The notes under the pieces are model-generated. The model did not search any database. It saw nothing but the letters and a program-made list of their open reading frames with translations, and was not told where the DNA came from. From the NCBI GenBank assembly GCA_035642535.1, contig DASQSE010000089.1:7497-71496 (forward strand): 64,000 nt of DNA. The letters run 5' to 3'. This DNA comes from Jatrophihabitans sp035642535 (lineage in GTDB: Bacteria; Actinomycetota; Actinomycetes; Mycobacteriales; Jatrophihabitantaceae). Below are positions 1 through 8,434 of the stretch, piece after piece. A program made the position numbers and the translations under genes. Numbering within the stretch: position 1 is the stretch's first letter; every line of letters begins with the position of its first letter.

Positions 1-304
1 TCAGCTCGTCGGCGGTGATCGGGTCGACGCCGCCGCGCGCGAGCATGTCGATCAGGAACGCCTGCACATCGCGCCACGCCGCCTCGAAGCGTCCCTGCGT
101 GTCGATCTGCACCGCCCACAGGCTCGACGCAACCTCGAGCGGCTCATCGGTGAGTTCGACGTCGAGCGTGTCCGAGAGCGAGTGCGCGATGTCGGTGGAG
201 AGCAGCAGCGTCTTGACGCCGCGATCGGCGAGTCGCAGCGCGGTTGCGGAGGCGGTCGTGGTCTTGCCGACGCCGCCCTTGCCGGTGAACAGGATGATGC
301 GCAT
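1..304 (-). CDS. ArsA/GET3-family ATPase, N-terminal part (cut by window edge)
   Basis: The first 101 codons of a P-loop ATPase are present and the gene continues beyond base 1. The N-terminus carries the ArsA/GET3 deviant Walker A motif FTGKGGVGKTTT at residues 6-17, followed by STDIAHSLSD at 36-45. The family consists of cytoplasmic ATP-driven ATPases; the actinobacterial pairs have no proven cargo and should not be assumed to pump arsenite. The ATG start lies 9 bases after the stop of the upstream SRPBCC gene, so the two are probably co-transcribed. The same order is known around M. tuberculosis Rv2184c-Rv2185c. The family is secure and the function is open. Confidence 0.85.
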   Translation of the reverse strand, partial: MRIILFTGKGGVGKTTTASATALRLADRGVKTLLLSTDIAHSLSDTLDVELTDEPLEVASSLWAVQIDTQGRFEAAWRDVQAFLIDMLARGGVDPITADEL

Positions 305-313
305 CGTCCGCAC

Positions 314-757
314 CTAGATCCGGAAACTCTCGACGCGCTTCTTCAGTTCCTTCAGGGCCGTATCCATGACGACCCGCTCGGCCTTGCGCTTGAGCAGGCC
401 GAGCATCGGGATGATCAAGTCGACGGTGAGCGAGTACGTGACGAACGTCCGCCCGGGTCCGTCCGCGCGCAGCAGGTACGAGCCGCGCTGGGCGCGCATC
501 ATCTGCCCCCGGGTGAGATACCACTCGACGAGCTCATTGCCGGTCCACGCATAGCTCAGTTCGTACTGGTCGCGGACGATCCCGGCATCCAGCGTGAACG
601 CGACGCGTCGGGCGCGCCCGTCCACTCCGAGCTCGATGACGTCGGCCTTCTTGACCGAGCCCGTCCACTCCGGATAGTTGCCGAAATCCGCGATGACGGC
701 CATCACCGCGGGAGGGTCGGCGTCGATGGTGATCGACTGCGTCGACTCCTCGGGCAT
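314..757 (-). CDS. SRPBCC-family (polyketide cyclase/START-like) protein
   Basis: This 147-residue cytoplasmic protein begins MPEESTQSITIDADP and spans one SRPBCC lipid-binding fold. Features typical of the fold are the early 'PAVMAVIADFGNYPEWTG' segment (about residues 16-33) and the C-terminal amphipathic helix after 'IPMLGLLKRKAER'. Its position and length match the M. tuberculosis TB16.3 (Rv2185c) family, whose ligand is not established. A longer in-frame extension exists upstream, but it reads through the neighbouring SRPBCC gene in another frame, so the ATG at 757 is preferred. It sits between a second SRPBCC gene (11-base gap) and the ArsA-type ATPase (9-base gap), suggesting a three-gene operon. 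Confidence 0.85.
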   Translation of the reverse strand: MPEESTQSITIDADPPAVMAVIADFGNYPEWTGSVKKADVIELGVDGRARRVAFTLDAGIVRDQYELSYAWTGNELVEWYLTRGQMMRAQRGSYLLRADGPGRTFVTYSLTVDLIIPMLGLLKRKAERVVMDTALKELKKRVESFRI

Positions 758-768
758 GGGGTCATACG

Positions 769-1209
769 CTACCCGGGCGGCGTCCCCGCACCGGCCGGCG
801 CAGGCGCCGGGAAGGTCGTGGTGTGACGTGTGACGCGTCCCGGGTCGAGCTGGTCGGCGAGCGACCAAAATGCCTGCTTCGTCCGTCGCCGGGAGATGTC
901 GGCCACGCGCTCGCGGCGGCGCCGGCTCACCTGCCGCCCCGGCGCCGGGTCGAGGCGGAGGAAGAAGTGTGCAACGACACCGTCGCACATCGGCTGTAGC
1001 CACACCTCGGCCGAGCCGGCGAGCCCGCGTCCCGCGCCACCGACCGACGGGACGAGCCAGCGCACGCCTTTCTGGTTGCGCCATTCGTCCACCTCGAGCG
1101 TTAGTTCCGGCCACCAGCGGCGCCAGCTTGCAGGTTCGGCGACGATTGCCGCTACCGTGGCCGGACGCGCGGCGAACCAGGTCGAGTCGACCACGTCGAT
1201 CGCTGGCAC
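769..1209 (-). CDS. SRPBCC-family protein, second copy
   Basis: This is a 146-residue protein with a GTG start. It shares the SRPBCC beginning 'STWFAARPATVAAIVAEPASWRRWWPE', where the W-rich turn is typical of START-like domains. The last 40 residues are basic and low in complexity (QVSRRRRERVADISRRR) and end in a Pro/Ala tail. Equivalents occur next to fadD15 in mycobacteria (Rv2186c position). No catalytic residues can be assigned; hydrophobic ligand binding is the usual inference for the fold. It is the first gene of the leftward operon and diverges from fadD across 99 bases. Confidence 0.75.
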   Translation of the reverse strand: MPAIDVVDSTWFAARPATVAAIVAEPASWRRWWPELTLEVDEWRNQKGVRWLVPSVGGAGRGLAGSAEVWLQPMCDGVVAHFFLRLDPAPGRQVSRRRRERVADISRRRTKQAFWSLADQLDPGRVTRHTTTFPAPAPAGAGTPPG

Positions 1210-1308
1210 GCTGCCAGCATCGCATGGACCGAAGGACCCCTTCGCCCCGCTCCCCGCGACGGGCTACGTTAAATTCGCACCGGCACGACCGAGAAGGGAC
1301 GCCGTAGC

Positions 1309-3117
1309 GTGCATGAACTGCATGTGGCAAGCAAGATCACGACAGTCACCCAGAACAACACCGCGGACTTCATATTCGACAACGCGGCCGATCGGCCTCG
1401 CCACGTTGCCCTGCGTCGGCGCGTCGGCGCGTCGTGGGCCGACGTAACGGCGGCGCAGTTCGCCGACGAGGTCACCGGGGTCGCGAAGGGGCTGATCGCG
1501 AGTGGCATCGCGGCCGGCGACCGCGTCGCGGTGATGAGCAAGACGCGCTACGAGTGGACGGTCGCCGACTTCGCGCTGTTCACCGTCGGCGCCGTCGTCG
1601 TCCCCATCTACGAGACGTCGAGCGCCGAGCAGATCGAGTGGATCCTGTCCGACTCCGGCGCGCGCGCGATCTTCGTCGAGACGCCCATGCACGCCGCGCT
1701 CGTCGAATCGGTGCACGCGGACACGCCCGATCTCGAGCACGTCTGGCAGTTCGAGGACAACGCCGTCGCAACGCTCATCGAGGTCGGCAAGGAAGTGCCG
1801 GACGACGAGGTCACCAAGCGCCGCGGCGCCGTCGTACTCGACGACCTCGCATCGATCATCTACACGTCGGGCACCACCGGCCGGCCCAAGGGCTGCGAAC
1901 TCACGCACCGCTGCTTCGTCAGCGAGGTCGTGGAGCTGCTCGATCTGCTCGAGGACTTCTTCAACGCCGAGACGTCCACGCTGCTGTTCCTGCCGATCGC
2001 GCACGTCTTCGGCCGCGCCATCGAGATCGGCGCCCTCGCCGCCGGCTGCACGCTCGGCCACACGGCCGACGTGAAGAACCTGCTCGAAGACCTCGCGGGC
2101 TTCAAACCGACGTTCGTGCTCGCGGTGCCACGCGTCTTCGAGAAGGTCTACAACACGGCCAAGCAGCGTGCGCACGCCGAGGGCAAGGGTCGTATCTTCG
2201 ACCGCGCCGAGGCCGTCGCGATCGCATACTCGCAGGCGACGGAGGACGACCGCTCCGCATCGCCCTGGCTCAAGATCCAGCATCTGGTGTTCGACCGGCT
2301 CGTCTTCGGCCGGCTGCGCGCGGCGCTCGGCGGCAACTGCATCGCCGCGGTGTCCGGCGGTGCGCCGCTCGGTGCCCGGCTGGGCCATTTCTTCCGCGGC
2401 ATCGGCGTGACGATCTACGAGGGCTACGGGCTCACCGAGACGACGGCGGGCGTCACCGTCAATCGTCCGAACGCGATCCGGGTCGGCACCGTCGGGCGAC
2501 CGATCGGCGGCTGCACGGTCAAGGTCGCCGACGACGGTGAGCTCCTGTTCAAGGCGCCGAACGTCTTCCGCGGCTACTGGAAGAACCTCGACGCAACGGC
2601 TGAGGCGCTCGAGGAAGACGGCTGGTTCCACACCGGCGACATCGGCGAGATCGACGACAGCGGCTACGTCCGCATCACCGGACGCAAGAAGGAACTGATC
2701 GTCACCGCGGGTGGCAAGAACGTCGCGCCCGCAGTGCTCGAGGATCGGGTGCGTGCGCATTGGCTGGTGAGCCAGTGCCTCGTCGTCGGCGACCAGAAGC
2801 CGTTCATCGCGGCGCTCATAACGATCGATCCCGAGTCGTTCCCGACGTGGTTGGAGAAGAACGGCCACGCCACAGACACCGACGTTGCCGACCTCGTTGA
2901 CGACCCGAACCTGCACGCCGAGATACAAGCGGCGATAGACGACGCCAACAAGGCGGTCAGCAAGGCCGAGTCGATCCGCAAGTTCGCGCTGCTGCCGAAC
3001 GACTGGACGGAGGCGGGCGGTCAGCTGACGCCGTCGCTCAAGCTCAAGCGCAACGTCGTGCACAAGGAGGCGGCCGGCGACATCGACGCCCTCTACTCGG
3101 GCGGCAAAACCGGCTAG
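1309..3117 (+). CDS. fadD15: Long-chain fatty-acid--CoA ligase (FadD15-like)
   Basis: This 602-residue AMP-forming acyl-CoA synthetase activates fatty acids with ATP and CoA through an acyl-adenylate. The P-loop-like motif YTSGTTGRPKG lies at about residues 185-195, the A5 region reads 'YEGYGLTETTAGV', and the ATP/ribose motif 'GWFHTGDIGEIDDSGYVRITGRKKELI' includes the hinge before the catalytic C-terminal subdomain. Length and the missing N-terminal membrane anchor fit the FadD15/long-chain group. The GTG start at 1309 has AAGGGA about 9 bases upstream; the ATG at 1313 is out of frame. Position next to pimB' and the SRPBCC genes matches Rv2187. The exact chain-length preference cannot be read. 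Confidence 0.92.
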   Translation: MHELHVASKITTVTQNNTADFIFDNAADRPRHVALRRRVGASWADVTAAQFADEVTGVAKGLIASGIAAGDRVAVMSKTRYEWTVADFALFTVGAVVVPIYETSSAEQIEWILSDSGARAIFVETPMHAALVESVHADTPDLEHVWQFEDNAVATLIEVGKEVPDDEVTKRRGAVVLDDLASIIYTSGTTGRPKGCELTHRCFVSEVVELLDLLEDFFNAETSTLLFLPIAHVFGRAIEIGALAAGCTLGHTADVKNLLEDLAGFKPTFVLAVPRVFEKVYNTAKQRAHAEGKGRIFDRAEAVAIAYSQATEDDRSASPWLKIQHLVFDRLVFGRLRAALGGNCIAAVSGGAPLGARLGHFFRGIGVTIYEGYGLTETTAGVTVNRPNAIRVGTVGRPIGGCTVKVADDGELLFKAPNVFRGYWKNLDATAEALEEDGWFHTGDIGEIDDSGYVRITGRKKELIVTAGGKNVAPAVLEDRVRAHWLVSQCLVVGDQKPFIAALITIDPESFPTWLEKNGHATDTDVADLVDDPNLHAEIQAAIDDANKAVSKAESIRKFALLPNDWTEAGGQLTPSLKLKRNVVHKEAAGDIDALYSGGKTG

Positions 3118-3130
3118 CGTTTCGTCGTCG

Positions 3131-3415
3131 TCAGCGTCCGCCGGCCGGAGTGAGCGCGCGGCCGCCGACCGGCGGCGCGGCAGCCGTCGCGTGCGCCGCC
3201 GTCTCACCGGCGGGATGCTCGACGAGGGCGACGACCCGTCCGGTCATGAAGCGCGCGGTACGGATCGGCGTCCCGGAGCGGGTTACCTCGGCGACCTCGA
3301 TCGTCCCGCGCGCCTGGGTCACTTCGACGCGGCGCCCTGCGCGCGTGGCTTGCATGACGTAGGTGCGGGTCGCACCGCCGATGTCGATGACGATCTCTAC
3401 GCTGTCGCCGCGCAT
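3131..3415 (-). CDS. Conserved hypothetical protein, 94 aa
   Basis: This small protein begins MRGDSVEIVIDIGGATRTYV and ends in an Ala/Pro/Gly-rich tail. It contains a predicted all-beta core (VEIVIDIGG...VEVTQARGTIEVAEVTR...RTARFMTGRVVALVEHP), with no signal peptide, membrane segment or metal motif. The ATG at 3415 was chosen because upstream in-frame codons overlap the start of the divergent DUF309 gene, only 45 bases away. I recall similar small proteins beside DUF309 genes in other actinobacteria, which supports a real gene, but the function is unknown. Confidence 0.7.
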   Translation of the reverse strand: MRGDSVEIVIDIGGATRTYVMQATRAGRRVEVTQARGTIEVAEVTRSGTPIRTARFMTGRVVALVEHPAGETAAHATAAAPPVGGRALTPAGGR

Positions 3416-3460
3416 GCCTCCACTGTCCGCCGATGCGGGTCGCGAGGCCACACTGGTCTG

Positions 3461-3940
3461 GTGGATCGGGATCGGGACGCGGCGGGGCGGCCACGCAACG
3501 CGCGCCCGCGGGACGGACTCGGCCGCCCGCTGCCCTACGGCGCGCCGGGTGTCGCGCGCCAGCCGGAGGGCGTGCCGCGGACCGCACAGCAGACACTCGA
3601 CGAGGCGCAACAACTACTTGACGCGGGGCAGCCGTTCCACGCCCACGAGGTGTTCGAGGACGCCTGGAAGTCGGCACAGAAGTCGGCACAGAAGTCGGCA
3701 CAGAAGTCGGCACGCGACGCGCTCGAGGCCGACCTGTGGAAGGCGCTCGCGCAGCTGGCGGTCGGCCGCACGCACCAGCTGCGCGGCAACGACGTAGGTG
3801 CGCAACGCCTGCTGCATCGCGCCGCCGCGGCCCTGGCCCGCTACTCGGATGCGCCCCCGCACGACGTCGACGTCCCCGGACTCGTGACCTGGGCGCGGCA
3901 ACCGCAGGGCCGGACGATGCCGACCCTGCGGAGTCGCTGA
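3461..3940 (+). CDS. DUF309 domain protein with in-frame SAQK repeat
   Basis: This 159-residue protein starts at GTG and reads VDRDRDAAGRPRNARPRDG, the N-terminus typical of actinobacterial DUF309 proteins; this decides the start against longer upstream options. The DUF309 core is 'DAGQPFHAHEVFEDAWK' (about 55-71) plus 'ADLWKALAQLAVGRTHQLRGN'. DUF309 is an all-alpha family of unknown function with conserved His and Trp residues. A 12-base tandem repeat inserts three to four Ser-Ala-Gln-Lys units right after the conserved AWK, where relatives have a short acidic loop. The gene is divergent from a small hypothetical gene. Confidence 0.8.
   Translation: MDRDRDAAGRPRNARPRDGLGRPLPYGAPGVARQPEGVPRTAQQTLDEAQQLLDAGQPFHAHEVFEDAWKSAQKSAQKSAQKSARDALEADLWKALAQLAVGRTHQLRGNDVGAQRLLHRAAAALARYSDAPPHDVDVPGLVTWARQPQGRTMPTLRSR
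3668..3713. repeat. 12-bp tandem repeat inside the DUF309 gene
   Basis: The unit AAGTCGGCACAG is repeated three times perfectly and a fourth time for 10 bases. Because the unit is a multiple of three, it adds SAQK tetrapeptides without breaking the frame. This is a candidate slippage-prone locus. Confidence 0.95.
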
Positions 3941-3943
3941 TCG

Positions 3944-4735
3944 TCAGGCAGTCGCGTCCCGGCGGGCGAAGACGGCGCAACTCACCACCGCGGCGACGAG
4001 CACGTAGCCCAGGGCCGTCACGACCGCCTGCGTTGTGGACACGGTCGCGGTGCCTCCCCTGCCGACGATCTCGAGCAGCAGGCCGGGGAAGACCTTCTCG
4101 GCGTTGCTCCACGCATCGCCGATGAGGTGCTCGGCCGGTCCGGCCCAGGCGATGCCCACCGCGAGCGCGATCGGCACCGAACGGAGCAGCACGGCGACGG
4201 TCATGCCGAGCACGGAGTAGCCGACCAGCCACACGAGCACCGTCCCATAGTCCTGCAACGCGGAACCGAGCGCGTCGACACTCGTCCAGGCGTGCGTCGT
4301 GACGCCGAATGCCGACCCTTCGATGCGGGCGGTGATCCACGCGATCACTTCGGTGCACGCGAGCGCCGCGGCCACGAATCCGACCAGCGCGAGGTAGCGG
4401 CCGGTCAGCAGTTGGATGCGGCGCGGCTGGCGCAGCAACATCGTCCGGTACGTGCCGCGGGAGAACTCCAGGGCGAACAGGCCGATGAACACGACGAACA
4501 CCAGCGTGCCCGCGAAGCTGACGACGTAGCGGAACACCTGGGTGCCGCCTCCGGAGCCGGACAGCGCCTCCAGCGTGGGCGCCGAACTGGTCGGCGAGAC
4601 CTTGCCGGCCGGCTCGGCGGCCGAGAGCACGATGTTGGCGCCGCCGATGCCGACGGCCAGGGCGGTGAGCAGCGTGCCGAACAGCACCCGCCGGCGGATC
4701 AGCCGGGCGAACTCGGCACGAATCGCGGCAATCAT
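3944..4735 (-). CDS. ABC transporter permease (ABC-2 type)
   Basis: This 263-residue integral membrane protein has about six hydrophobic segments: residues 20-40, 70-95, 115-137, 160-185, 190-205 and 232-255. It starts with a short cytoplasmic helix (MIAAIRAEFARLIRRR) like other ABC-2 permeases of drug or bacteriocin-immunity exporters. Its ATG overlaps the stop of the ATPase gene by four bases, so the two subunits are translationally coupled. The pair follows a two-component system in the same direction, a layout typical of stress-induced exporters. The substrate cannot be deduced. Confidence 0.88.
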   Translation of the reverse strand: MIAAIRAEFARLIRRRVLFGTLLTALAVGIGGANIVLSAAEPAGKVSPTSSAPTLEALSGSGGGTQVFRYVVSFAGTLVFVVFIGLFALEFSRGTYRTMLLRQPRRIQLLTGRYLALVGFVAAALACTEVIAWITARIEGSAFGVTTHAWTSVDALGSALQDYGTVLVWLVGYSVLGMTVAVLLRSVPIALAVGIAWAGPAEHLIGDAWSNAEKVFPGLLLEIVGRGGTATVSTTQAVVTALGYVLVAAVVSCAVFARRDATA

Positions 4736-5664
4736 GCGACTTCTCCTTCGAACATGCGCAGGTAGACGGATTCCAGCGTGGGGCGGCGGACGTGCAGTTC
4801 GGCCAGCACGATGCCGGCCGCGGCGGCGGCGCTGTTGAGCGATGCCGCGACGACGCGCGGGTCGGTGCCGTTGATCGGCACGACGAGGTGCTCGCCGGCG
4901 CTGCCCGCCTCGTGTCCCGCCGCCGCGACGACGTCGGCCAGCGCGAGCAGGTCCGCGGGCTCGGCCGGGCCGAGCAGGATCTCATTGCCGGTGTGCGCGC
5001 CGAACGCGGCGGCCTCGCCCGCGTAGACGAGCCGGCCAGCTTCGATGATCATCAACCAGTCGCAGATCTGCTCCAGCTCGCTGAGCAGGTGCGACGAGAC
5101 GAGGACCGTGCGGCCGTCGGCCGCGATCCGGGCGATCAGGTCGCGCATGTCGCTCATGCCGGCCGGATCGAGACCATTGGTCGGCTCGTCCAGGATCAGC
5201 AGCTCGGGATCGCCGAGCAGGCCGGCGGCGATGCCGAGCCGCTGCTTCATCCCGAGCGAGTAGCGGCCGAACCGGTCGCCGCCGCGCGCACGCAGGCCGA
5301 CGAGGTCGAGCACCTCGGGGATGCGCCGTTCGTCGTGCCCGCCGAGCCGGGCCAGCACCCGCAGGTTCTCGAAGCTGTTCAGGGCGGGCCACAGCGACGG
5401 CGCCTCCAGCAGCGCACCGACCCGGCCCACATAGCGCTCGGGGCGGCGGATCGGCTCGCCGAGCACGGTGCCGTCGCCCGAGGTTGGTCGCACGAGGCCG
5501 AGCAGCATCGCCATCGTCGTCGTCTTGCCGGCGCCGTTCGGGCCGATGAACCCGGCAACGGCACCGCGCGGGATCTGCACGCTGAGCTGGTCGACCGCGA
5601 CGCGGTCGCCGTAGCGCTTGGTGAGCCCTTGAATCTCGATCGCGGGAGGGAGTGATGTTGTCAT
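4732..5664 (-). CDS. ABC transporter ATP-binding protein
   Basis: This 310-residue cytoplasmic ATPase energises the neighbouring permease. Walker A is GPNGAGKTT (41-49), the signature appears as YSLGMKQR, Walker B plus D-loop as LLILDEPTNGLDP, and the switch His as VSSHLLSELE. The roughly 100-residue C-terminal extension (after 'EAGRLVYAGEAAAFG') resembles the accessory domain of DrrA/BcrA-type exporters. The ATG at 5664 begins MTTSLPPAIEIQGLTKRYG; longer in-frame starts add a non-homologous Ser/Arg tail and are rejected. It lies 58 bases after the response-regulator gene. Confidence 0.92.
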   Translation of the reverse strand: MTTSLPPAIEIQGLTKRYGDRVAVDQLSVQIPRGAVAGFIGPNGAGKTTTMAMLLGLVRPTSGDGTVLGEPIRRPERYVGRVGALLEAPSLWPALNSFENLRVLARLGGHDERRIPEVLDLVGLRARGGDRFGRYSLGMKQRLGIAAGLLGDPELLILDEPTNGLDPAGMSDMRDLIARIAADGRTVLVSSHLLSELEQICDWLMIIEAGRLVYAGEAAAFGAHTGNEILLGPAEPADLLALADVVAAAGHEAGSAGEHLVVPINGTDPRVVAASLNSAAAAAGIVLAELHVRRPTLESVYLRMFEGEVA

Positions 5665-5722
5665 GCGGTCCAGCGTGCTGTCGCCGCGGCGCTCAGTCGT
5701 CCGTCGAGCGGCGACACTTCCA

Positions 5723-6385
5723 CTACGACCCAGGACGTACCAGTCCGGACTGATATGCGAACACGACGAGCTGCGCACGGTCCCGCGCCTGCAACTTCAC
5801 CATCGCCCGGCTCACGTGCGTACGCGCCGTGGCCGGGCTCAACACGAGCTCGGCGGCGATCTCATCGTTCGTCATGCCCTGCGCGACGAGCCCGACGATC
5901 TCGCGCTCCCGTTCGGTCAGCACGGTCATCGCCGGCGGGGTCAGCGCAGGCCGGGTCGGTCGCGCCGCGAACTCGGCAATGAGCCGCCGCGTGACGCTCG
6001 GCGAGAGCAGTGCCTCACCCCGCGCGACCTCCCGGACTGCGTGCACGAGCTCGGCCGGCTGCGTGTGCTTGACGAGGAATCCGCTCGCGCCCGACCGCAG
6101 CGCCTCGAAGACGTACTCGTCCAGTTCGAACGTGGTGAGAATGAGGATCTTGACGCCGGACAGCTGCTCGTCGCCGGCGATCCGGCGCGTCGCTTCCAGT
6201 CCGTCGATCCCGGGCATCCGGATGTCCATCAGCACCACGTCCGGCTGCTCCGCCCGGACGAGGGCCAGCGCCGCGGCGCCGTCGTCGGCCTCTCCGACGA
6301 CGTGCATGTCGTCCTCCGCGCCGAGCAGCATCGCAAAGCCGGCGCGCACCAACGGCTGGTCGTCGGCAAGCAGGACGCGGATCAT
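5723..6385 (-). CDS. NarL/FixJ-family response regulator
   Basis: This 220-residue transcriptional regulator has an N-terminal receiver domain with acidic pocket DD near residues 8-9, phospho-acceptor Asp54 in VVLMDIRMPG, and Lys in SGFLVKHTQ. A LuxR-type helix-turn-helix follows at the C-terminus (LTEREREIVGLVAQG...TARTHVSRAMVKLQ). The ATG overlaps the sensor kinase stop by four bases, showing a cognate pair. It probably activates the downstream ABC exporter in response to the kinase. Confidence 0.93.
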   Translation of the reverse strand: MIRVLLADDQPLVRAGFAMLLGAEDDMHVVGEADDGAAALALVRAEQPDVVLMDIRMPGIDGLEATRRIAGDEQLSGVKILILTTFELDEYVFEALRSGASGFLVKHTQPAELVHAVREVARGEALLSPSVTRRLIAEFAARPTRPALTPPAMTVLTEREREIVGLVAQGMTNDEIAAELVLSPATARTHVSRAMVKLQARDRAQLVVFAYQSGLVRPGS

Positions 6386-7560
6386 GCCCGGCCGTCCCAC
6401 TCCGCGCGGACGACGAATCCCGCCCGCGGGCCCGGGCCGGCCTCGAGCACGCCGCCTGTCGAGGCAGCTCGCTCCCGCATGCCGCGGATGCCGACTCCGG
6501 CGCCGGCGGATCGGGTACTGCCGCCCGTGCCGTCGTCGCACACCTCCACGGCGAGCCCGCGATCGCGGCCGGCGCGGACGTGCACCTGTGCGGCACTCGC
6601 CCCGGCGTGCTTGATCACGTTCGTCAACGATTCCTGGACGATGCGATAGGCCGCGGTGCCGACTGCGGCCGGCACCAACTCGGTCGGCCCGTCGACGACC
6701 AACGAGACGGACACGCCGGCGTCGCGGGTGGCTTCGACCAAGTGGTCGATCTCGGAGAGGCTCGGCGTCGGCGCACGCTGGGCCGACTCCGTCGAGTCGC
6801 GCAGCAGGCCGACCATGGCGTTGAGCTCGTCGAGCACGTCACCGCTCGCTCGCTGGATCGCGGCCAGCGCTTCCCGCGCCGCCTCAGGGCGGCGCGGCAG
6901 GACGTGCGCAGCTGCACCGGCCTGCACGTTGATGGTGGCCATCGCATGCGCGACGCTGTCGTGCAGGTCGCGGGCGATGTGCAGTCGATCCTCGGCGACG
7001 CGACGCCGCGCCTCCTCCTCCCTGGTGTGCTCCAGGTTGCGGGCCCGCTCCTCCAGGCTGGTCAAGTACGCACGCCGGTTGCGCAGGGTCTCGCCGAGCA
7101 GCACGGCCGCCGCCGACCAGCCGACGAAGATCAGCGGGAAGATCCACGGGGTGTGCCGGCCGTCGACCGTCAGCGCGACGACGCTCAGCACCAGGATCAT
7201 CGCAGCTGCGCCGATCAGCGCAGTGCGTCGGTTCGTCCGCAAGCTCAGTGCAAGCGTCGCGAGCCAGCCGGTGACCCACACCGGACCGTTCGGATAGTGG
7301 CGGCCGATCATGCACGCGAGCACTACGGTGACCACGCCGACCACGACCTTCGGCCAGCGCCGCCAGAGCGCGACCGATGCTCCTGCGCTGACGAGCAGCA
7401 CATAGCCGAAGGCGTCGAGGTGGCGTTGGTCGCTCTCCGGCGGGATATGCGAACTGATTGCCACGAACACGGCGGCGAGCGCCACGCCCGCGGCGATGTC
7501 GAGCACCCAGAGCCACCGCGGGCTGATCCGCCGCGGTCGGCCTACCTGTGCCCGCACCAT
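6382..7560 (-). CDS. Sensor histidine kinase (HisKA_3 type)
   Basis: This 392-residue membrane kinase has about five hydrophobic segments in the first 165 residues, then a dimerisation/phospho-acceptor helix with the active His in HIARDLHDSVAHAM and a HATPase_c domain (N box ESLTNVIKHAG, G boxes DDGTGG and GVGIRGMRERA). The absence of a large extracellular loop suggests intramembrane or membrane-proximal sensing. The ATG at 7560 is chosen over a TTG two codons upstream. It is translationally coupled to the response regulator. Confidence 0.9.
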   Translation of the reverse strand: MVRAQVGRPRRISPRWLWVLDIAAGVALAAVFVAISSHIPPESDQRHLDAFGYVLLVSAGASVALWRRWPKVVVGVVTVVLACMIGRHYPNGPVWVTGWLATLALSLRTNRRTALIGAAAMILVLSVVALTVDGRHTPWIFPLIFVGWSAAAVLLGETLRNRRAYLTSLEERARNLEHTREEEARRRVAEDRLHIARDLHDSVAHAMATINVQAGAAAHVLPRRPEAAREALAAIQRASGDVLDELNAMVGLLRDSTESAQRAPTPSLSEIDHLVEATRDAGVSVSLVVDGPTELVPAAVGTAAYRIVQESLTNVIKHAGASAAQVHVRAGRDRGLAVEVCDDGTGGSTRSAGAGVGIRGMRERAASTGGVLEAGPGPRAGFVVRAEWDGRA

Positions 7561-7638
7561 GACCAAAACGCTACGTGGCGCGCGGTGCGGCTCGCGTCCG
7601 TTCCGGGTCGCAGGCCGCGGCTACGTCCGCTTACGTAG

Positions 7639-8379
7639 TCAGGTCATGGCACGCGGCGGCGGCAGCAGCACGCCGAATCCAGCGACCGCGAGGCGCAGCA
7701 GCACCTGCCCCGGTGCGAGCAGATCCGCGATGCGTGCCGCGGCGAGGACCTCCAGTTCCGCGAGGCGGCCCCGGTAGCAGTCGTCGCCGACGAGTCGGGC
7801 CGCATGCAGTTCCGCGGCGTTGTGCCAGACCTTCTGCCGTGCCTCGGCGAGGAACCGCTTCGACGCGCGACGGTTGAGCGGCGCCAGCATCCGGTCCAGC
7901 CGGGTCATGCCGGCACGCAGCTCCAGATCCTCCGCGCCGACCCGGCCGGCGAGCACCGCGTCGATGCGCTCGTGGTCGCGGCGCCGCCGGGCGAGCAGCT
8001 CCGGGTCGTCGAAGTCCTCGGGGCCGATCACTGCGAGCAGGGCCTGTGGCAGGTCGTAGTTGATGTGCGCGTTGATCCCGAGCAGCACGTGTCGCAGCGC
8101 GGGCAGGTCGGCCGGGGCGTCGAACGCGAGACGCCACGGCCTCGGTACCTGTGACCGGTCGCCGGACTGTTCCGCGTCGTGCGCGGCCAGGTAGTACTCG
8201 GCGAAGACAAGGTCCCAGCGCCGCACCCAGTCGGCGTCCTCGAACAAGCCGGCGTTCACCGCCGCGCCGATCGCCTCCGTCGTGCGGTGGTACGTCGCGA
8301 GGAACGCGCTGCGGTGCGCCGGCAGTCCATCGAGGCGCCGGCGCATCTCGACGACCACGGCAGCGACCGCGTCAGGCAC
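7639..8379 (-). CDS. DUF5995 family protein
   Basis: This roughly 246-residue cytoplasmic protein carries the DUF5995 hallmark LRHVLLGINAHINYDLPQALL near the middle, preceded by WDLVFAEYYLAAHD and PRPWRLAFD. The family is all-alpha and of unknown function; conserved His/Asn residues in NAHINYDLP hint at metal or ligand binding, but that is inference. GTG at 8379 has GGAGG five bases upstream; a GTG at 8403 would add eight residues and is the alternative. The gene precedes the two-component cluster in the same direction but with a 78-base gap to it. Confidence 0.78.
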   Translation of the reverse strand: MPDAVAAVVVEMRRRLDGLPAHRSAFLATYHRTTEAIGAAVNAGLFEDADWVRRWDLVFAEYYLAAHDAEQSGDRSQVPRPWRLAFDAPADLPALRHVLLGINAHINYDLPQALLAVIGPEDFDDPELLARRRRDHERIDAVLAGRVGAEDLELRAGMTRLDRMLAPLNRRASKRFLAEARQKVWHNAAELHAARLVGDDCYRGRLAELEVLAAARIADLLAPGQVLLRLAVAGFGVLLPPPRAMT

Positions 8380-8434
8380 GACGACCTCCGAACTTTCGAT
8401 CACACACCTTCTTCGCCGCCGGCGTGGTGTCGGA

